From Sipunculus nudus (lineage: Eukaryota; Annelida; Sipuncula; Golfingiida; Sipunculidae), in assembly GCA_026874595.1 (NCBI GenBank), contig CM049316.1:7392339-7456338 (forward strand): 64,000 nt of DNA, in the 5' to 3' direction. Below the pieces are notes generated by a model, which worked only from the letters and a program-made list of their open reading frames with translations, did not search any database and had not been told where the DNA came from. The translations under genes and the position numbers were made by a program. This document shows, piece after piece, positions 24,801-39,800 of the stretch (the first letter of the stretch is position 1; each line of letters opens with the position of its first letter).

Positions 24801-27800
24801 CAAGTGCAGTCACATGAGAGTGAAATTGTGGGTGATATCAGACCATTAACCCCCATCATAACCCCTACAACATAGAGCATGGTGGCGTAATGGTTAGGGT
24901 GCTGGACTTGAGAACGCAGGGTTGTGGATTTGCGTCCCGTTCACAAGGCCAGGTGTGCTAAGACTCCTAGGCAAATCTTTACCACAAGGGTGCACTCTAT
25001 CAACCCAGGAGTGAATGGGTACTGGTCATGGGTGGCAAGCAAATGTAGAACGAATAACCTTCTAGCACCTCTAATGGCTGCTTGGGTTGTATGCTCCCTA
25101 GGAAGCAGAGGAAAGCAGCAAGAATGATCAGGTCCAAAAGACCAGGAAGTTAAAAGTCGGCTGAGACTGACATAGTCAGTAATAGCAGACTATTAACCTG
25201 AACCTTTACCATTTAAAAGGCTCTGGTTGTATGCACATATTTTAGGCCTGTGAACTGTGAGGGCCCTTAGATTCAGTTCAATTATCAATTCTTGACCTTT
25301 GATTCAATTCTCAGGTCAGTTCTCACCTAAGGAGTTAATTACTCACTGTTAAAAAAAATAAAAGCAATTATATTTATAGTAAAATGGATGTTAGCAAATT
25401 TCAGTAAATAAAAAAAAAATGTAACTCTCCCTCAGTTTGCCTTATATGCTATATGCAAGTAGAGTGGTCCACTCATGAATGTTTAAAGTAGACTTAGGGG
25501 CTTAGGGCACATACACTGTAAAGAATCAAATTTGAGAGTTCACAGAGAAGTTTGGAATGCGAAAAAGTAATAGAAATGAATCGATTCATATATCAGTAAT
25601 CAATTACAATTTAATTGAGGGCTTGCAATTCAATTCCACCCCTAATTGGTAATACCTGATGTCATAGCTCTTGGTTTGTAGGTTCTAAACTTCCAATGGG
25701 ACCCCTAGTAACTTTGACCAAGACTATACAGATTATGCATGCTTCATTGTTATATATCTGAAATGAATATCACCCAGTAATGAAGACAGTCTTTGTAATC
25801 TCTAATCATAATGTGAACTGTTGAAAGGCAAATTTGAGGAATATCAGTTAAGTTAATTTTTGGATCTTACTCATGAACATGATCCATATATTGTGAAAAG
25901 AATCAGCAAATATAGTGGACACAAAGGATCCCATGGTTGTACTATGCAAACCAAATTGCCTACATGCATGTTGTTTTAAACAATGTTAAAACTCTGCTAA
26001 TGTGAGAGTAAATTAAGAAATTATCCTGCATTTTCAGTTGTTTAACATTAATTTTAATATTATGTTCAATGCCATAACCCATGGGAAACTTGTCTTTTGA
26101 AATTTAAAAAGGATTATTTCTTTATTTTAACTCATTCTTTTTGATTGAAATCAAGTTGCCAGTTTTATTTATTACTTAATTTATGTTTTGTAGGTACAGG
26201 CAAAAATCACAAAGATGCGGCCAGTGTGCGGGCTACTCATCCGATACCTGCTTCTTGTGGCATTTACTACTTTGAAGTCAAAATCATTAGCAAAGGACGT
26301 GATGGGTAAGTCTGATGGAGACCTGTGATGAACTTATAATTACCAAGTAGGAACTTAATAGAAAACCTTACCAAGAAAAATGTGTGAATTTGTTCCTATT
26401 GAATGGCTATTGCTTATATGTACATATAAAAAATCAGTTGATTTAAAATTACTGTATATTTCCTTCCTTTGAAGCAGTGTGCTCAGTTCCTAGAATATAT
26501 CCAGGAAAGGTGATTTTGAATCTGATAATGTACTTTGATAATGTAGAAAGGTTGTTTTATTGCCCATAGAAATTATACATTAATTTATTTTACCTTGATT
26601 GTACAAATAGGTAAAAATGACTGTTAGGCACTCTCCATGGCACAGATATTGGTGTTTGGTAGTCCTGTCTTATTGAACATACATGATAAGACAGAGCCTA
26701 TACATATATCATAAATATTATTCTTATTAATGAGAGATGTCTGTAAATGTTATGTAACAGTTTTACATACTTGCGTACAGGTATATGGGAGTTGGATTGT
26801 CTGCACAAGGGGTTAACATGAACAGACTACCAGGTGAGTAGATTTTATGGTTTTACCCCTTTATGAAATAATAATGTAAAATGTGGCAAAAATTTGAGTA
26901 TTGTTTGAGTATTTCAATTGGTGATTCAAGGAATTCCTTTTTAGTTTGACTTGAATAAAATTGTTGATTTTAGTATCTACAAAAGCCCCTAGGGAGGTCC
27001 CTTAACCTGACATATTACAAAATTGTAATGCAACTCCTTCCTTTGAAATAAATTTTTCAGTTAATGATAAGAAGATGAGGCTGAGAATCCCACATTTTCC
27101 TTCTATGGGTTGTGGCCACATGAAGCCAAAACCTTGCATCTAATTGGCTATAAACCAGCTACTGAACATTATTATTTACTGCACCCATTATGAAAACTAT
27201 GATTGACCTATACTATAAATTCTGTGGACACATTGATGACATGGACTATGGATATCATGGACATTTACTTGGCCTTGTCAATAGTATACATTTTGGGAAT
27301 GCCAGAGGTCTTTTTCAGAGATAGCAATAAATACTGTTACATTTTTTGCCAGAAATCATTAGGATGTTGTTCAATATGGATACCACATGACTTAAATAGG
27401 GAGTTATAACAACCAGCATACATGAAAACTGCTTGTTTGACACCATCTTTAAGTAAGGTATTGAAGGAGTTGAAAAATCTTCCATAAAAAAAGATGAGTT
27501 GATTTGGTAATTTGTCAGTCTAAATCTTAATATCAAAATCATGTATATTAATTTAGTATAAAATATAATATTTAACTAATCTTGCAGGTTGGGACAGACA
27601 ATCATATGGTTACCATGGAGATGATGGGCACTCATTCTGTTCCTCTGGAACAGGCCAGCCGTATGGTCCTACTTTCAGTACTGGTGATGTCATTGGTTGT
27701 TGCGTAAATCTAATTGACAAAACATGCTTCTACACAAAAAACGGTGTTAATTTAGGTGAGTACAACCCACCACAGAATTTGTGTATTGTGATTTTTTGTA

Positions 27801-30800
27801 AGAAAATGAATTTATGCACTCTTTAAGGTTAAAATTACAACAGTAAGTTGTTTATCAAAACTGTGTTCATCCAAAATATCAGTTATATGTTATTGAAACT
27901 TGGAAAGGAAATCTAATAATTTTTTTAATCAGAAAATTGAAATGAATCTGAAAAGATGGTATAAAAGATCACCTAATGCCAAGCAAATTTACAGAGTTGC
28001 AAATTTACTATGTTAGGAGTTAATGCACATTAAATCCTCATCTTTGCATTGTTTGATATTCCTCTATAGTAAATGGATGTTTGTTTTGTCTTTTATAGGA
28101 ATTGCATTTACAGATCTTCCGGTAAGTATAAACATAAAAAAGTATCTTTTGATATGCAATATTGCTAAGAATTTTGCTTAATACTCCAGAATAATTTTTT
28201 TGCCCATTTCTGCTAGCAGGCTGACGTTGACATGTTTGATTAACCAAGAAAGCACTGACTGTAGATCAATCATGATATTAAAAATCTTTCATTGTTGAGT
28301 TGAGCAATGGAGAATTTAACCTATGGACAAATTCATAAAGTCACCATACCTTTGACAGTTTATTTGTCGAGGAAATAAATATTCAGCTATATGACAACTC
28401 ACTTAAGCTTGGTTTATAGGTGTTCAAATAAATTAATATTGCTATTTTTATGAAAATAGTTATTATTCTTAGTGGTTACTTTTCCCAAATAAAGAATTAT
28501 GAAAAGCTGGCTTCATTACTGTGTATTTTAAGTGCTCATGATATCAGAATAGTTAAAGTCTACTTCTGTCAATGTTATATTGTATTAACATGGATGATTG
28601 TGTTTGCAGGCCAACTTATACCCCACAGTAGGACTACAGACGCCAGGTGAGGTGGTTGAAGCTAATTTCGGACAAAGCCCATTCATATTTGACATAGAAG
28701 ATTATATGAAGGTAAATATTAAATATCTTTTGATGCTATTTAAATTGTTGTTGCATGAAGGATTTGAAATATTTCTTCCAGAAATTTTTTAAGACATTTC
28801 ACTTCAAGAGAGCAAAATAATATAATGAATTCACTGAGTCTTTATAACATATTTGTCAGGTTTGAGTCAAGTACATGTAAATGAATTGATCATAGTTTTT
28901 TCACAGACTTTGTTTTTGACTGAAGTCTGCTGCCGCCGTGTTCGTTACCTGAGAACTTCTCTGAGACCACTGGACTAATTTTTCAGAACTTGACCCCATC
29001 ATCGGGTCACATGTGAACTGGTACCTAACTGTTTTGCCTTGACCTTTGACCTTTCCATTCTGCAGAGCGTCCATCTTTGCTTTTGTTTTCACACATTAAC
29101 CCACATATCTTCAGACTCATTTAACCAAACAGGCTGAAATTTTGCACTAGTCTAGTTCTTGAATAGCTTTATATCATACAAAATTGGTGGCGCCACCTGC
29201 AACCATTTTTGCACAGTGTCCATCTGTTCGTCTGACTTGGGTTAAAATCACTTGTATCTCTGCAGTGGTTCAACTTATCCACAAAATTTTGGATGTGTAT
29301 ACATTCTGGATAGCTTTCTTGATTTTATGACAGGTGGTGCCACCTACATTCATTTTTACGCTGCAGACATCCATGCTGATATTTCAGGACTTGTTTGAGA
29401 TAACCTCCTGAAATTTTGCATGTGAATAGATCTTATATAGCTCTGTATCATACACAAAACTGGTGGCGCCACCTGCAACCATTTTTGCACAGCATCCATC
29501 TGTTTGTCTGCCATGGGATAAAATCACCCATATCTCAGCAGTGGTTTGACTTATAAATCCACCTGAAATTTAGCATTTGTATACATCTTGGATAGCTTTC
29601 TCTTGCAAATAACAGGTGGTGCCACCTACAATCATGTTTACATGGCAGACATCCATGCTAATATGCAACTCATCTCAATCTATTTCCCCTTGGCACTCCA
29701 TCCATGCCTCACTTTACCCGTCCCACTCTGGTTTCAGTGGACATACATAGTCGCTTGTTGACTACCTGTATTCTAGTTCTGTATTTGCACTTGGTCCTTT
29801 TAACCACTGCTCAGTAACTTCTGTGTATGAGAAGGGCCATTGACACTTTTGCTCCAGTCTAGGTTTGTTGCCAGGGTGTAGGGATACTCTTGCATTAGTG
29901 ATGTCTGCCTTTCTTGACTATCCTGCTAGTGTACTTTATTCAGAGGCCTTTTAGCTTATTACTTCATCTTTTTTTTCAGGAATGGCGTGTGAAAACTAGG
30001 AACACAATAGAACGTTTCCCACTAAGTCTTAGACAAGGGGAATGGCAAACTGCTCTCCACAGGTAAACATGGGGGAGTCTTACAGACTCTGTACAACTGA
30101 GGACTGTATGTGGTTTATGTGTGGTGAAATAACTTTAGAAAATATGAAGTTCATGTTTGATAATTAAGTGCCCAAGTAATTACTATCAGGGTCTGTTGAA
30201 TATGTAACTACCAGTCACATACTTTGATGTAAACCAGGACATTTTTATGGTGTTTACTTGTCCCTGTAAATGCAGACTCCCTTGATTTTATTTAATATAA
30301 TTGTTAATGGATGTAATTGTATAAAATGAAGATTATATAGGGTCATAACACTTATTCATTTCTCAGCACAAGGGTATTGACTGTTGCATGCTATCAGTTA
30401 CTAGTCGTTGATAATTATCAGATGCTAGGTTGATAGACTTTACTGATGTGAAACAACATCAGAACGTGGTGAGATCGTCTCTGTTATGAGGTAACGCTTT
30501 CCTTCGTATATTTTTGTGAGAATCAAAGTTGCAATGCAGAATCAGTGAAAACACAAATTAAATGAATGTTAAAGTTTTCTGATTAACAGTATGACATAGC
30601 ATGACATTGCATCCCATTAGAACTTCCCATAGATCTGGTAATTCTTGTGGATGGATGAAAATTTTGTAAGCATTGTGTAAACTCTGTATATTTCAACATG
30701 GTTTGTTCATACTGAAAGATACTTTAACATTAAACATTAATTTAAATTTTGCAGATCTTTAACTCACATTTAAATAATACCTGTATGTTTTCTTCATTTA

Positions 30801-33800
30801 GATAAATTCCAGACCCCACCAGTTGATGAATTTCATACTATATAGAAGTAGCTGCTTATAGGATTGATTAATTAAGGTTGACCATTGCAAATGTTTAATT
30901 GAAATGTGACTTACCCACAGAATGGTGTCTACATACTTGGTCCATCACGGCTACTGTTCCACAGCAGAAGCCTTTGCCAAAAGCACGGGTCAGGCTTTTG
31001 AAGAAGAGCTGGCTTCCATGAAGAACAGACAGAGTAAGACTTGACTTATTTTCAGCCAGTTCCTGCTTGGCATGTGTGAGATTTTTGTCTAAGTGAGATC
31101 TGCCTACTAAATGGCAGCAGCTATTTATGTATTGTTTGAATGATACCACAAATGTCAGGAACATTCAGTGCCTTACTTTATGCACACCCCTGTGATTTGG
31201 CTGATACATGTAGTTGCTTGTCAACTGCCCTTTTTCTAGTTAGCTCAGCTGACTATAAGTCAACTTAGCTATAGTCGTGGTCCATTGTCCGTCATCCGTT
31301 CGTCCGTCCGTCTCGTCCGTCCGTTAGACTAGCACGTTTTGAAACCGTTAGACGTGCAAATAAAAAATTTGGCATACTGCTAGATGCCCCCAAAATCTTC
31401 TACCATACAGAAAATTGGGTCAATATGACTTCATTCCTTCGAGATATTTAGAAAAAACCTCAAATTTCCATTATAAACCAATCATCACACTTCAGGACTG
31501 CCTAATATCAAAACCACTTTTCTGTTTTTCTTGATATTTACCAGAAGTAATCTACTATATATTTCCTATATACATGCCAGAAATTAAGTCAGTTAAGTAT
31601 AATTTCTAATAATAAGTTACGGGCCCGAACATAATGGACTTTGTAAAAAAAACAGGAAAAATATTTACTCACTTAACATGAAAAATTTTGAAACTAGAGA
31701 CCATTTTCCCAAGTTTATAACTTTGTTTAATTAAGATTCAGTTGTTTACCCAAAATTAGATCTGAATTTTATAAATTTTTTAAGTTGTTAGCATAAAAAT
31801 AAAATCAGTACCTTAAATTTTGCCCAACTTTGACCATGGCACATATTTTTCCTTTAAGTACTATAGATTTAATTTTTCACAGCATGTAAACATAAGTATT
31901 TTATTTGTTTAAATATGAAATTTGAAAATAAAAGCTTGGAAATTTGGCAAGTTATTGATTTTTTTCTTGAGGCTCTGTTGTAGTCAGTTTCTTTGTCCAG
32001 ATGCAGGGTCCCACTCCAGGTCACTGGAAGTTAGCTATCCAAGGGTTTCTGATTTGTTACAGTCACTGGGGGAGATCCCCTGCTATGACATTTGTACAGT
32101 TATTCTCATATCAACACCCCAATCTCCCCCCCCCCCCCCCTGCAAACCCAAGCCACCAAGTGTTATGCAGTAATTGTTACTGTTTCCACTCCAATATACA
32201 AAAACTTTCCTTGAAAAAGTAATTCATGGTGTAATCCAGAAGATGCCATGTTGTGTTAATGTAGCATTATAACTTTCATATGCTGTATTTGTTTGGAATT
32301 AAGCTATTTAAGTCTGAAATTTGAAAGCAAATTATATATTCAGTCATGTATTATTGCAGATGAAAAACTTTAAAAAAATTTGGTATAATAAAAAATTGGG
32401 AAATAATTGAAACTTCATATATTAACAGCTTTGTTTGTCTACCAGTCTGTCTGACCTTTTTACGGACCTGTGAGCTTATGCGAAGGTGCGGCGTCGTGCG
32501 TCATGTGTCGTGCGTCGTCTGTACGTTAACCATAGCTATCTCAAAAACGGCAGGAGCTAGCATCACCAAATGTTTTGCAAATAATCAGTGATCCAAAAAA
32601 CTATATTGGATTTTGTTTTTTTTTTCTAACTGCTTTTTCTTAGATTTTATAGGGGAAAAAGCTAAAAAAGCTTTAAAAATCTTCTTCTCCGAAACTGTCC
32701 AGCCAAATTGTCCAATATTTCACAGAAATGATCCCTGGAACAATCTTTCTCAAGTTTGTTCGAATGGTTCCAGTTCGGAGATTTTTGGCCGAGTTACAGG
32801 AGGTTGAACTTTGTGCAAAAAAGCATATTAAAATTTAAATCTCAGAAACGGCTGGAGCTATCATCACCAAATTTTATGCCAATGTTGGTCACATTGGTCA
32901 TATCTGAAATTGAGGTATTGGTGGCTCCACCTGCATCGGCCTTTTTTGTAGGGGGTCATTAGTGCCTGTATCACACTGAGGGCTACAAAAAACTTCTTCT
33001 CTGAAACCATATGGCCAAAATGTTTAATATCGCACAGAAATGATCCTAGGGTAGTGCTTTCTGAAGTTTGTTGAAATGGTCTCTTTTCAGTGACTTTTGG
33101 CTAAGTTATGGGAAGCTGAATTTAGTCATATGCCATAACAGCCCATTTTAGCTCAGTGGCTACAAAGATCTTCTTCTCAAAAACCACTGGGCCAAATTCT
33201 TAAATCTCACACATTAATTATCCTCAGATGTTGATAATTCGTTTGTTCAAATGGTTTGGGTTCAGTGCTTTTTAGCTGAGTTATGGGAAGCTGAACTTAG
33301 CCAGTTTGCTGTATCTTCCTATATGAGTTATAAACTTGTGAAACGTTTTTCGAATGATGCCACTGAAGCCAGTTTGTTTAATATTTTACAAGAATAATCC
33401 CTACAATAATTCTTATAATAATTGTCATTAATGGTTCCACATGAATGATTTTTGGCTGAATTATGGAGATTGAATTGAGTCATTTTACCATACATGTTAG
33501 CTGTGTGATGCTGTTACATCTAGCCTGGCACCAGTTTATAAGCATCTATTACATCATGCCACTAGACATTTAGATTTCAGGTTATATTTGGTAAATAGTG
33601 ACTAGAGAGTTTTCTTAAAAGCTTTTAAAAAATTTAGATTTATGATTTAAGTTATTCATTATACCAGGCAATGTTACAATCATGGATATCCAGCTCTCTG
33701 TGGCTATATAAAGACAACTGTACATGGATTACAAATTATTGGTATCCCTACTCAACTTAATTCAAGAATTTGCCATCAGTGATATATATATATCTGTATT

Positions 33801-36800
33801 TTAATTATGCATTCAGTATGCATACATAATAATTTTACATATATTCCTGATTTCTTTTTAGCTCAGCTGACTATAAGTCATCTGAGCTATAGTCGTGGTC
33901 CATTGTCCGTCGTCCGTCCGTCTGTCCGTCCGTCTGTCCATCCGTCAGTCCGTAGATGTGGCACGTTTTGAAACCGTAAGACCTAGGAATCCAAAATTCT
34001 GCATAATGTTAGATGTCCCCAAGATCTCCTACCAAGCCGAAAACTGGGTCTTTTCGACTTCATTCCTTTGAGAAATTAAGGAAAAACCTCAATTTTTTAT
34101 TAAAAACCTATTTTCACACTTCAGGACTGCCTAATATCAAAACCACTCATCTGTTTTTCCTCATATTTACCATAAATATTCCTCTATATAGTTCCTATGT
34201 ACATTCAAGAAATTATGTCTGTATTATATGATTTAAAAAAGTTATGGACCCAAACATAATGCATTTTGTAAAAAATCAGGAAAGATATTTGATCACTTAA
34301 CACAAAACATGTTAAAGCTATGGACCTTTTTTCCATTAATATAACTTTAATTAATCAAAATTTAATTGTATACCCAAAATTAGATGAAAATCTTTTAAAT
34401 TTTTTAAAATATTAATAAAAATAAAAAATTGGTACCTTAAATTTTGCCCAACTTTGACCATGGCACGTTTTTTTCCTGTAAGTACTGTGGATTTAATTTT
34501 CACAGCATGTTTTTGTTAGCTTTTCAACTGTTAACACCAAAAATTTGAAACCAGTTAATCAAAAACTGTAGATTTTATTCAAGTTTTCAAGCACCATGTA
34601 ACATATTGTTTACATCAAGCTAGTGTTATGCAGGTTGCAAGAGCTCAGCTCCCTAGCTTCAGCTCTTAGTTCCTTAAATTCGGCATACAGTTAGATGTCT
34701 CCAAAATCCCCTACCATGCCAAGAATTTGGTCACTAGGACTTAATACCTTCAAGATATTAATGAAAAACTTCATTTTTCCATTAAAAACCCATTGTTACA
34801 CTTCAAGACTGCCTAATATCAAAACCACTGATCTGACTTTAATCATAAATAATATACATAATTTTCATTCTCTATGCACATGCCAGAATGATGTCAGTAT
34901 TGCGTAATTGTTTTAAATTATGGGCCCAAACATAATGCACTTAGTAAAAAATCAAGAAATATATTTACTCCCTTAACAAGGGGATTGCTGAAGCTAGAGA
35001 TTTTTTTGTCAGGGATGTAACATTATTTAATCAAGATTCAATTGAATACCGAAAATTAGTTATGAATTTTTCAAATTTTATAAGTTATAAGTATAAATGT
35101 AAAATTAGTAACTTAAATTTTGCCCAACTTTGACCATGACATGTTTGTTTCCTGTGAGCACTGTTGATATAATTTTCATATCATGCACACATAAGGATTT
35201 CAGCTTTTAAGTTTAGAAAGCTGAAAGAAATTGGCCAAAAATTGTAGCTTTTATTAATGTTTTTATGAGACCCTGTCAGACTTTGGCTCTCTCCAGCCCC
35301 TCTTGAGTCACCTGTATGTTGACCTTGTTGAACTTTCAGCAAATTATGCATGCTTGAAGCGAGGCATACACCCGAATCCAGGCAGCTTGTGGCCAGCCAC
35401 AGTTGATCCAGGTGTCCAACCCAACTCATCTAGTAGTTTTAACCAACTACATAACAATAAACAATAAATTAATAAATTTTTATTGGTTTTTAATAAAAAA
35501 TTAAAAATAGAAAAGGAATTTGTTAGTTTATAATAACAGGAAATTAACTTGCAGTTACTGATGATATAAGAATCTTGTATCGATGGATAGAATGTCACAT
35601 ATTCCAAATAACACCATGCAGTCACCTATGGTATTTTTCAGTTCAATTTTAATGATAAAGAAGTAAATCATATCATTCATTACTAATCATTAGGGATCAT
35701 ATGAAGGAAATTAATGATAGACAAAGATCCAGTTGATAATATTAATCTAGATTCCTACTGTGTCTAGTGTGTACATTGATGTGAAATTAGTCCAAAATGA
35801 ATTTATTACAGTTATTTTTTAATATAAATAAAAGCCATTAAACCAGGTACTTATGATCATTATTTAAATATGTGAATTTTGTATATTCTGGATTCTCAAC
35901 ATCATTGTTTGGTGAAAACTGAATAAACACCAAACATGGTGCGAATACTTTGTAGTTGTATTTAAATACGAATATGATTATGTACTCCATTATAAAATTT
36001 CTTGCATAAAGAATGGGAATTCAGGTAAAAATGAAAGTATATGAATACCAGTGCAAATACTTTCAAAATGTATTCATGAATGCATTCATGAATATATTCT
36101 TTAATATTATTTTAATAATCATTTCAGTTATATTTCATTTTAAAAAATCATATGATTCTCTTATTATTTTTAATAAAAATTATATTTGGGACAATATTTG
36201 TAATTTTTTTTAATTAATAGTTAAACCCTTATATTATATATTCTGCTTATAAGTTATATGGCCAAGTCAAAATCTGTGTGACAATAGTACTCCATTTGTT
36301 AATAAAATAAATGAAATCAATCCTCTTCCCTGTCTCCAAAGGTACTACTGTAGATTCAGATAATATCGTGGGCTTAAAATTTCGTGGTTTTTGTACAAAA
36401 CGCATATCGTGGGGTATTTGAATTTGTGGAAAGACAAAGAAAACTTTAGGAAATTATGGTTATTAATACCTCCATGTGCGCAAGGAAGACGAGCCCGATG
36501 TACACAGGTGGTTTGGCTCAGATGCTTATCGCACGGTGCGCCTGTACCACGGTCAATCAGGTCAGTGTTGAACAAACATGCTCCGCCCGACCCGAGCCTA
36601 ACAAAGAATTAATCAGCCGTGACCGACACGTGCAGGGCGATACATCGGCTGTTATTTGTAACACCCGATACATCGGCTATCAGTTATAACACCCGATCAC
36701 ACCACGTTAACAGAAAACGTAAATCATCACTTGACCGGAGGAAAAAAATAAACGGGACCGTCCACATGAAGGTTTTTAACTTTTTTTTTATCTAGGCGGT

Positions 36801-39800
36801 AGTCACATGTGGCGCCTGTATTAATCCCTGACGGGGCGGTGAGACGAGGCACGGTTCGTTCGTCATTCATCATGTCAGCTATATTTGGAGATTATAAAGA
36901 AATAATTTGCCTAATAGTATTCGGTTGCGCTTACTTACGCTAACATATATATGTACCACTATCGGCAATATTCGAAAAAAGTACCGCCTTATTTGGAATA
37001 AGTGCTCTTTCGCGTCCCGCGGTAATCGCGGTAATGCAAATGAGTTTACACGGCCCTTGTCTTTTAGACCAATAGGTAGCGTAAGTCTCGTTTAATATCT
37101 ATTGAAAGAAGGTTGAAAAGGCCGGTTCTGAAAAAGCCGTGCCTCGGTAGCTATGGTTACGTACATTGGAATTTGTGTACCGTTCTTGGCGTGTCAGAAC
37201 TACCGCTTTGCTCGACAGAAATGTGGTATTGTTCTTGAATTTTTCATCCGAAATGCTGATAAGAGGAAAGTACGTTTTCAGTTTAAATTATATTTTGATA
37301 TTGTTTTATTGTAAAGATATCAGGGGGCCGTGTTCGTACGATATTAGGGGAAATAATTTAATTGACAAAAGAATATTTATAAATCCCATATTTTTATAGT
37401 AATTTACGAAAAGAAATTCAGTGCATTTAATGATTGTATCAAAAACAATCATAAAAAAGTAATAAACAATTTTTGTATCTTTATTGAAAATTCAGCCAGC
37501 GGTAACAATTATAAATATAAAGTCGACCACCAGCTGCCGTTGAGATACCGTATATCCTCTGACCGTGTGATTTTTTGATCGTTGGAATCATGAATTCGTG
37601 GATTATCTTGATCCACGAAAACCACGAAAATAAAATCCCAACTAATATTTCTGAATCTACAGTATCAAAATCATACATAAGCTAAACAACAACAACTCAT
37701 AATACAGCTTATATTTATGATCACACAAAACCAGCATGTGCCTCATTTCTAAATAATATTTTTTATCATATATAACAGCTGAGCTACGTGACCCATAGGT
37801 CCCTTGTTTATTGAAAAACCTATTTTCACACTTCAGGACTGCCTAATATCAAAACCACTCATCTGTTTTTCCTCATATTTACCATAAATATTCCTCTATA
37901 TAGTTCTTATGTACATGCCAGAAATTATGTCTGTATTATATAATTTGAAAAAGTTATGGGCCCAAACATAATGCATTTTGTAAAAAATCAGGAAAGATGT
38001 TTGATCACTTAACACAAAACATGTTAAAGCTATGGACTTTTTTTTCCAGTAATATAACTTTAATTTATCAAAATTAAATTTATACCCAAAATTAGATCAA
38101 AATCTTTTAAATTTTTTAAAATATTAACAAAAATAAAAAAATGGTACCTTAAATTTTGCTCAACTTTGACCATGGCATGTTTTTTTCCTGTAAGGACTGT
38201 GGATTTAATTTTCACAGCATGGTTTTGTTAGCATTTTGTCTGTTAACAGCAAAAATTTGAAACCAGTTGATCAAAAACTGTAGATTTTATCCAAGTTTTC
38301 AAGCACCATGTAACATCGTTTACATCAAGCTAGTGTTATGCAGTTTGCAAGAGCTAATCTCCCCAGCTTCAGCTCACAGTTCCTAAAATTTGGCATACAA
38401 TTAGATGTCTCCAAAATCCCCTACCATGCCAAGAATTTGGTCACTAGGACTTAATACCTACGAGATATTAATGAAAAACTTCATTTTTCCATTAATAACC
38501 CATTGTTACACTTCAAGACTGCCTAATATCAAAATCACTGTTCTGACTTTAATCATATATAATATACATATTTTTCTATACATTCTCTATGCACATGCCA
38601 GAAATGATGTCAGTATTGCGTAATTGTTTTAAGTTATGGGCCCAAACAAAATGCATTTTGTAAAAAATCAGGAAAGATGTTTGATCACTTAACACAAAAC
38701 ATGTTAAAGCTATGGACTTTTTTTTCCAGTAATATAACTTTAATTTATAAAAATTAAATTTATACCCAAAATTAGATCAAAATCTTTTAAATTTTTTAAA
38801 ATATTAACAAAAATAAAAAAATGGTACCTTAAATTTTGCTCAACTTTGACCATGGCATGTTTTTTTCCTGTAAGGACTGTGGATTTAATTTTCACAGCAT
38901 GGTTTTGTTAGCATTTTGTCTGTTAACAGCAAAAATTTGAAACCAGTTGATCAAAAACTGTAGATTTTATCCAAGTTTTCAAGCACCATGTAACATCGTT
39001 TACATCAAGCTAGTGTTATGCAGTTTGCAAGAGCTAATCTCCCCAGCTTCAGCTCACAGTTCCTAAAATTTGGCATACAATTAGATGTCTCCAAAATCCC
39101 CTACCATGCCAAGAATTTGGTCACTAGGACTTAATACCTACGAGATATTAATGAAAAACTTCATTTTTCCATTAATAACCCATTGTTACACTTCAAGACT
39201 GCCTAATATCAAAATCACTGTTCTGACTTTAATCATATATAATATACATATTTTTCTATACATTCTCTATGCACATGCCAGAAATGATGTCAGTATTGCG
39301 TAATTGTTTTAAGTTATGGGCCCAAACAAAATGCATTTTGTAAAAAATCAGGAAAGATGTTTGATCACTTAACACAAAACATGTTAAAGCTATGGACTTT
39401 TTTTTCCAGTAATATAACTTTAATTTATAAAAATTAAATTTATACCCAAAATTAGATCAAAATCTTTTAAATTTTTTAAAATATTAACAAAAATAAAAAA
39501 ATGGTACCTTAAATTTTGCTCAACTTTGACCATGGCATGTTTTTTTCCTGTAAGGACTGTGGATTTAATTTTCACAGCATGGTTTTGTTAGCATTTTGTC
39601 TGTTAACAGCAAAAATTTGAAACCAGTTGATCAAAAACTGTAGATTTTATCCAAGTTTTCAAGCACCATGTAACATCGTTTACATCAAGCTAGTGTTATG
39701 CAGTTTGCAAGAGCTAATCTCCCCAGCTTCAGCTCACAGTTCCTAAAATTTGGCATACAATTAGATGTCTCCAAAATCCCCTACCATGCCAAGAATTTGG

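Noticed and set aside
36391-37399. Several 60-77 codon frames inside transposon D, repeated at 46638-47646
   Set aside because: Identical because the transposon is duplicated; no transposase motif, no DDE/DDD residues recognised, frames overlap on both strands.
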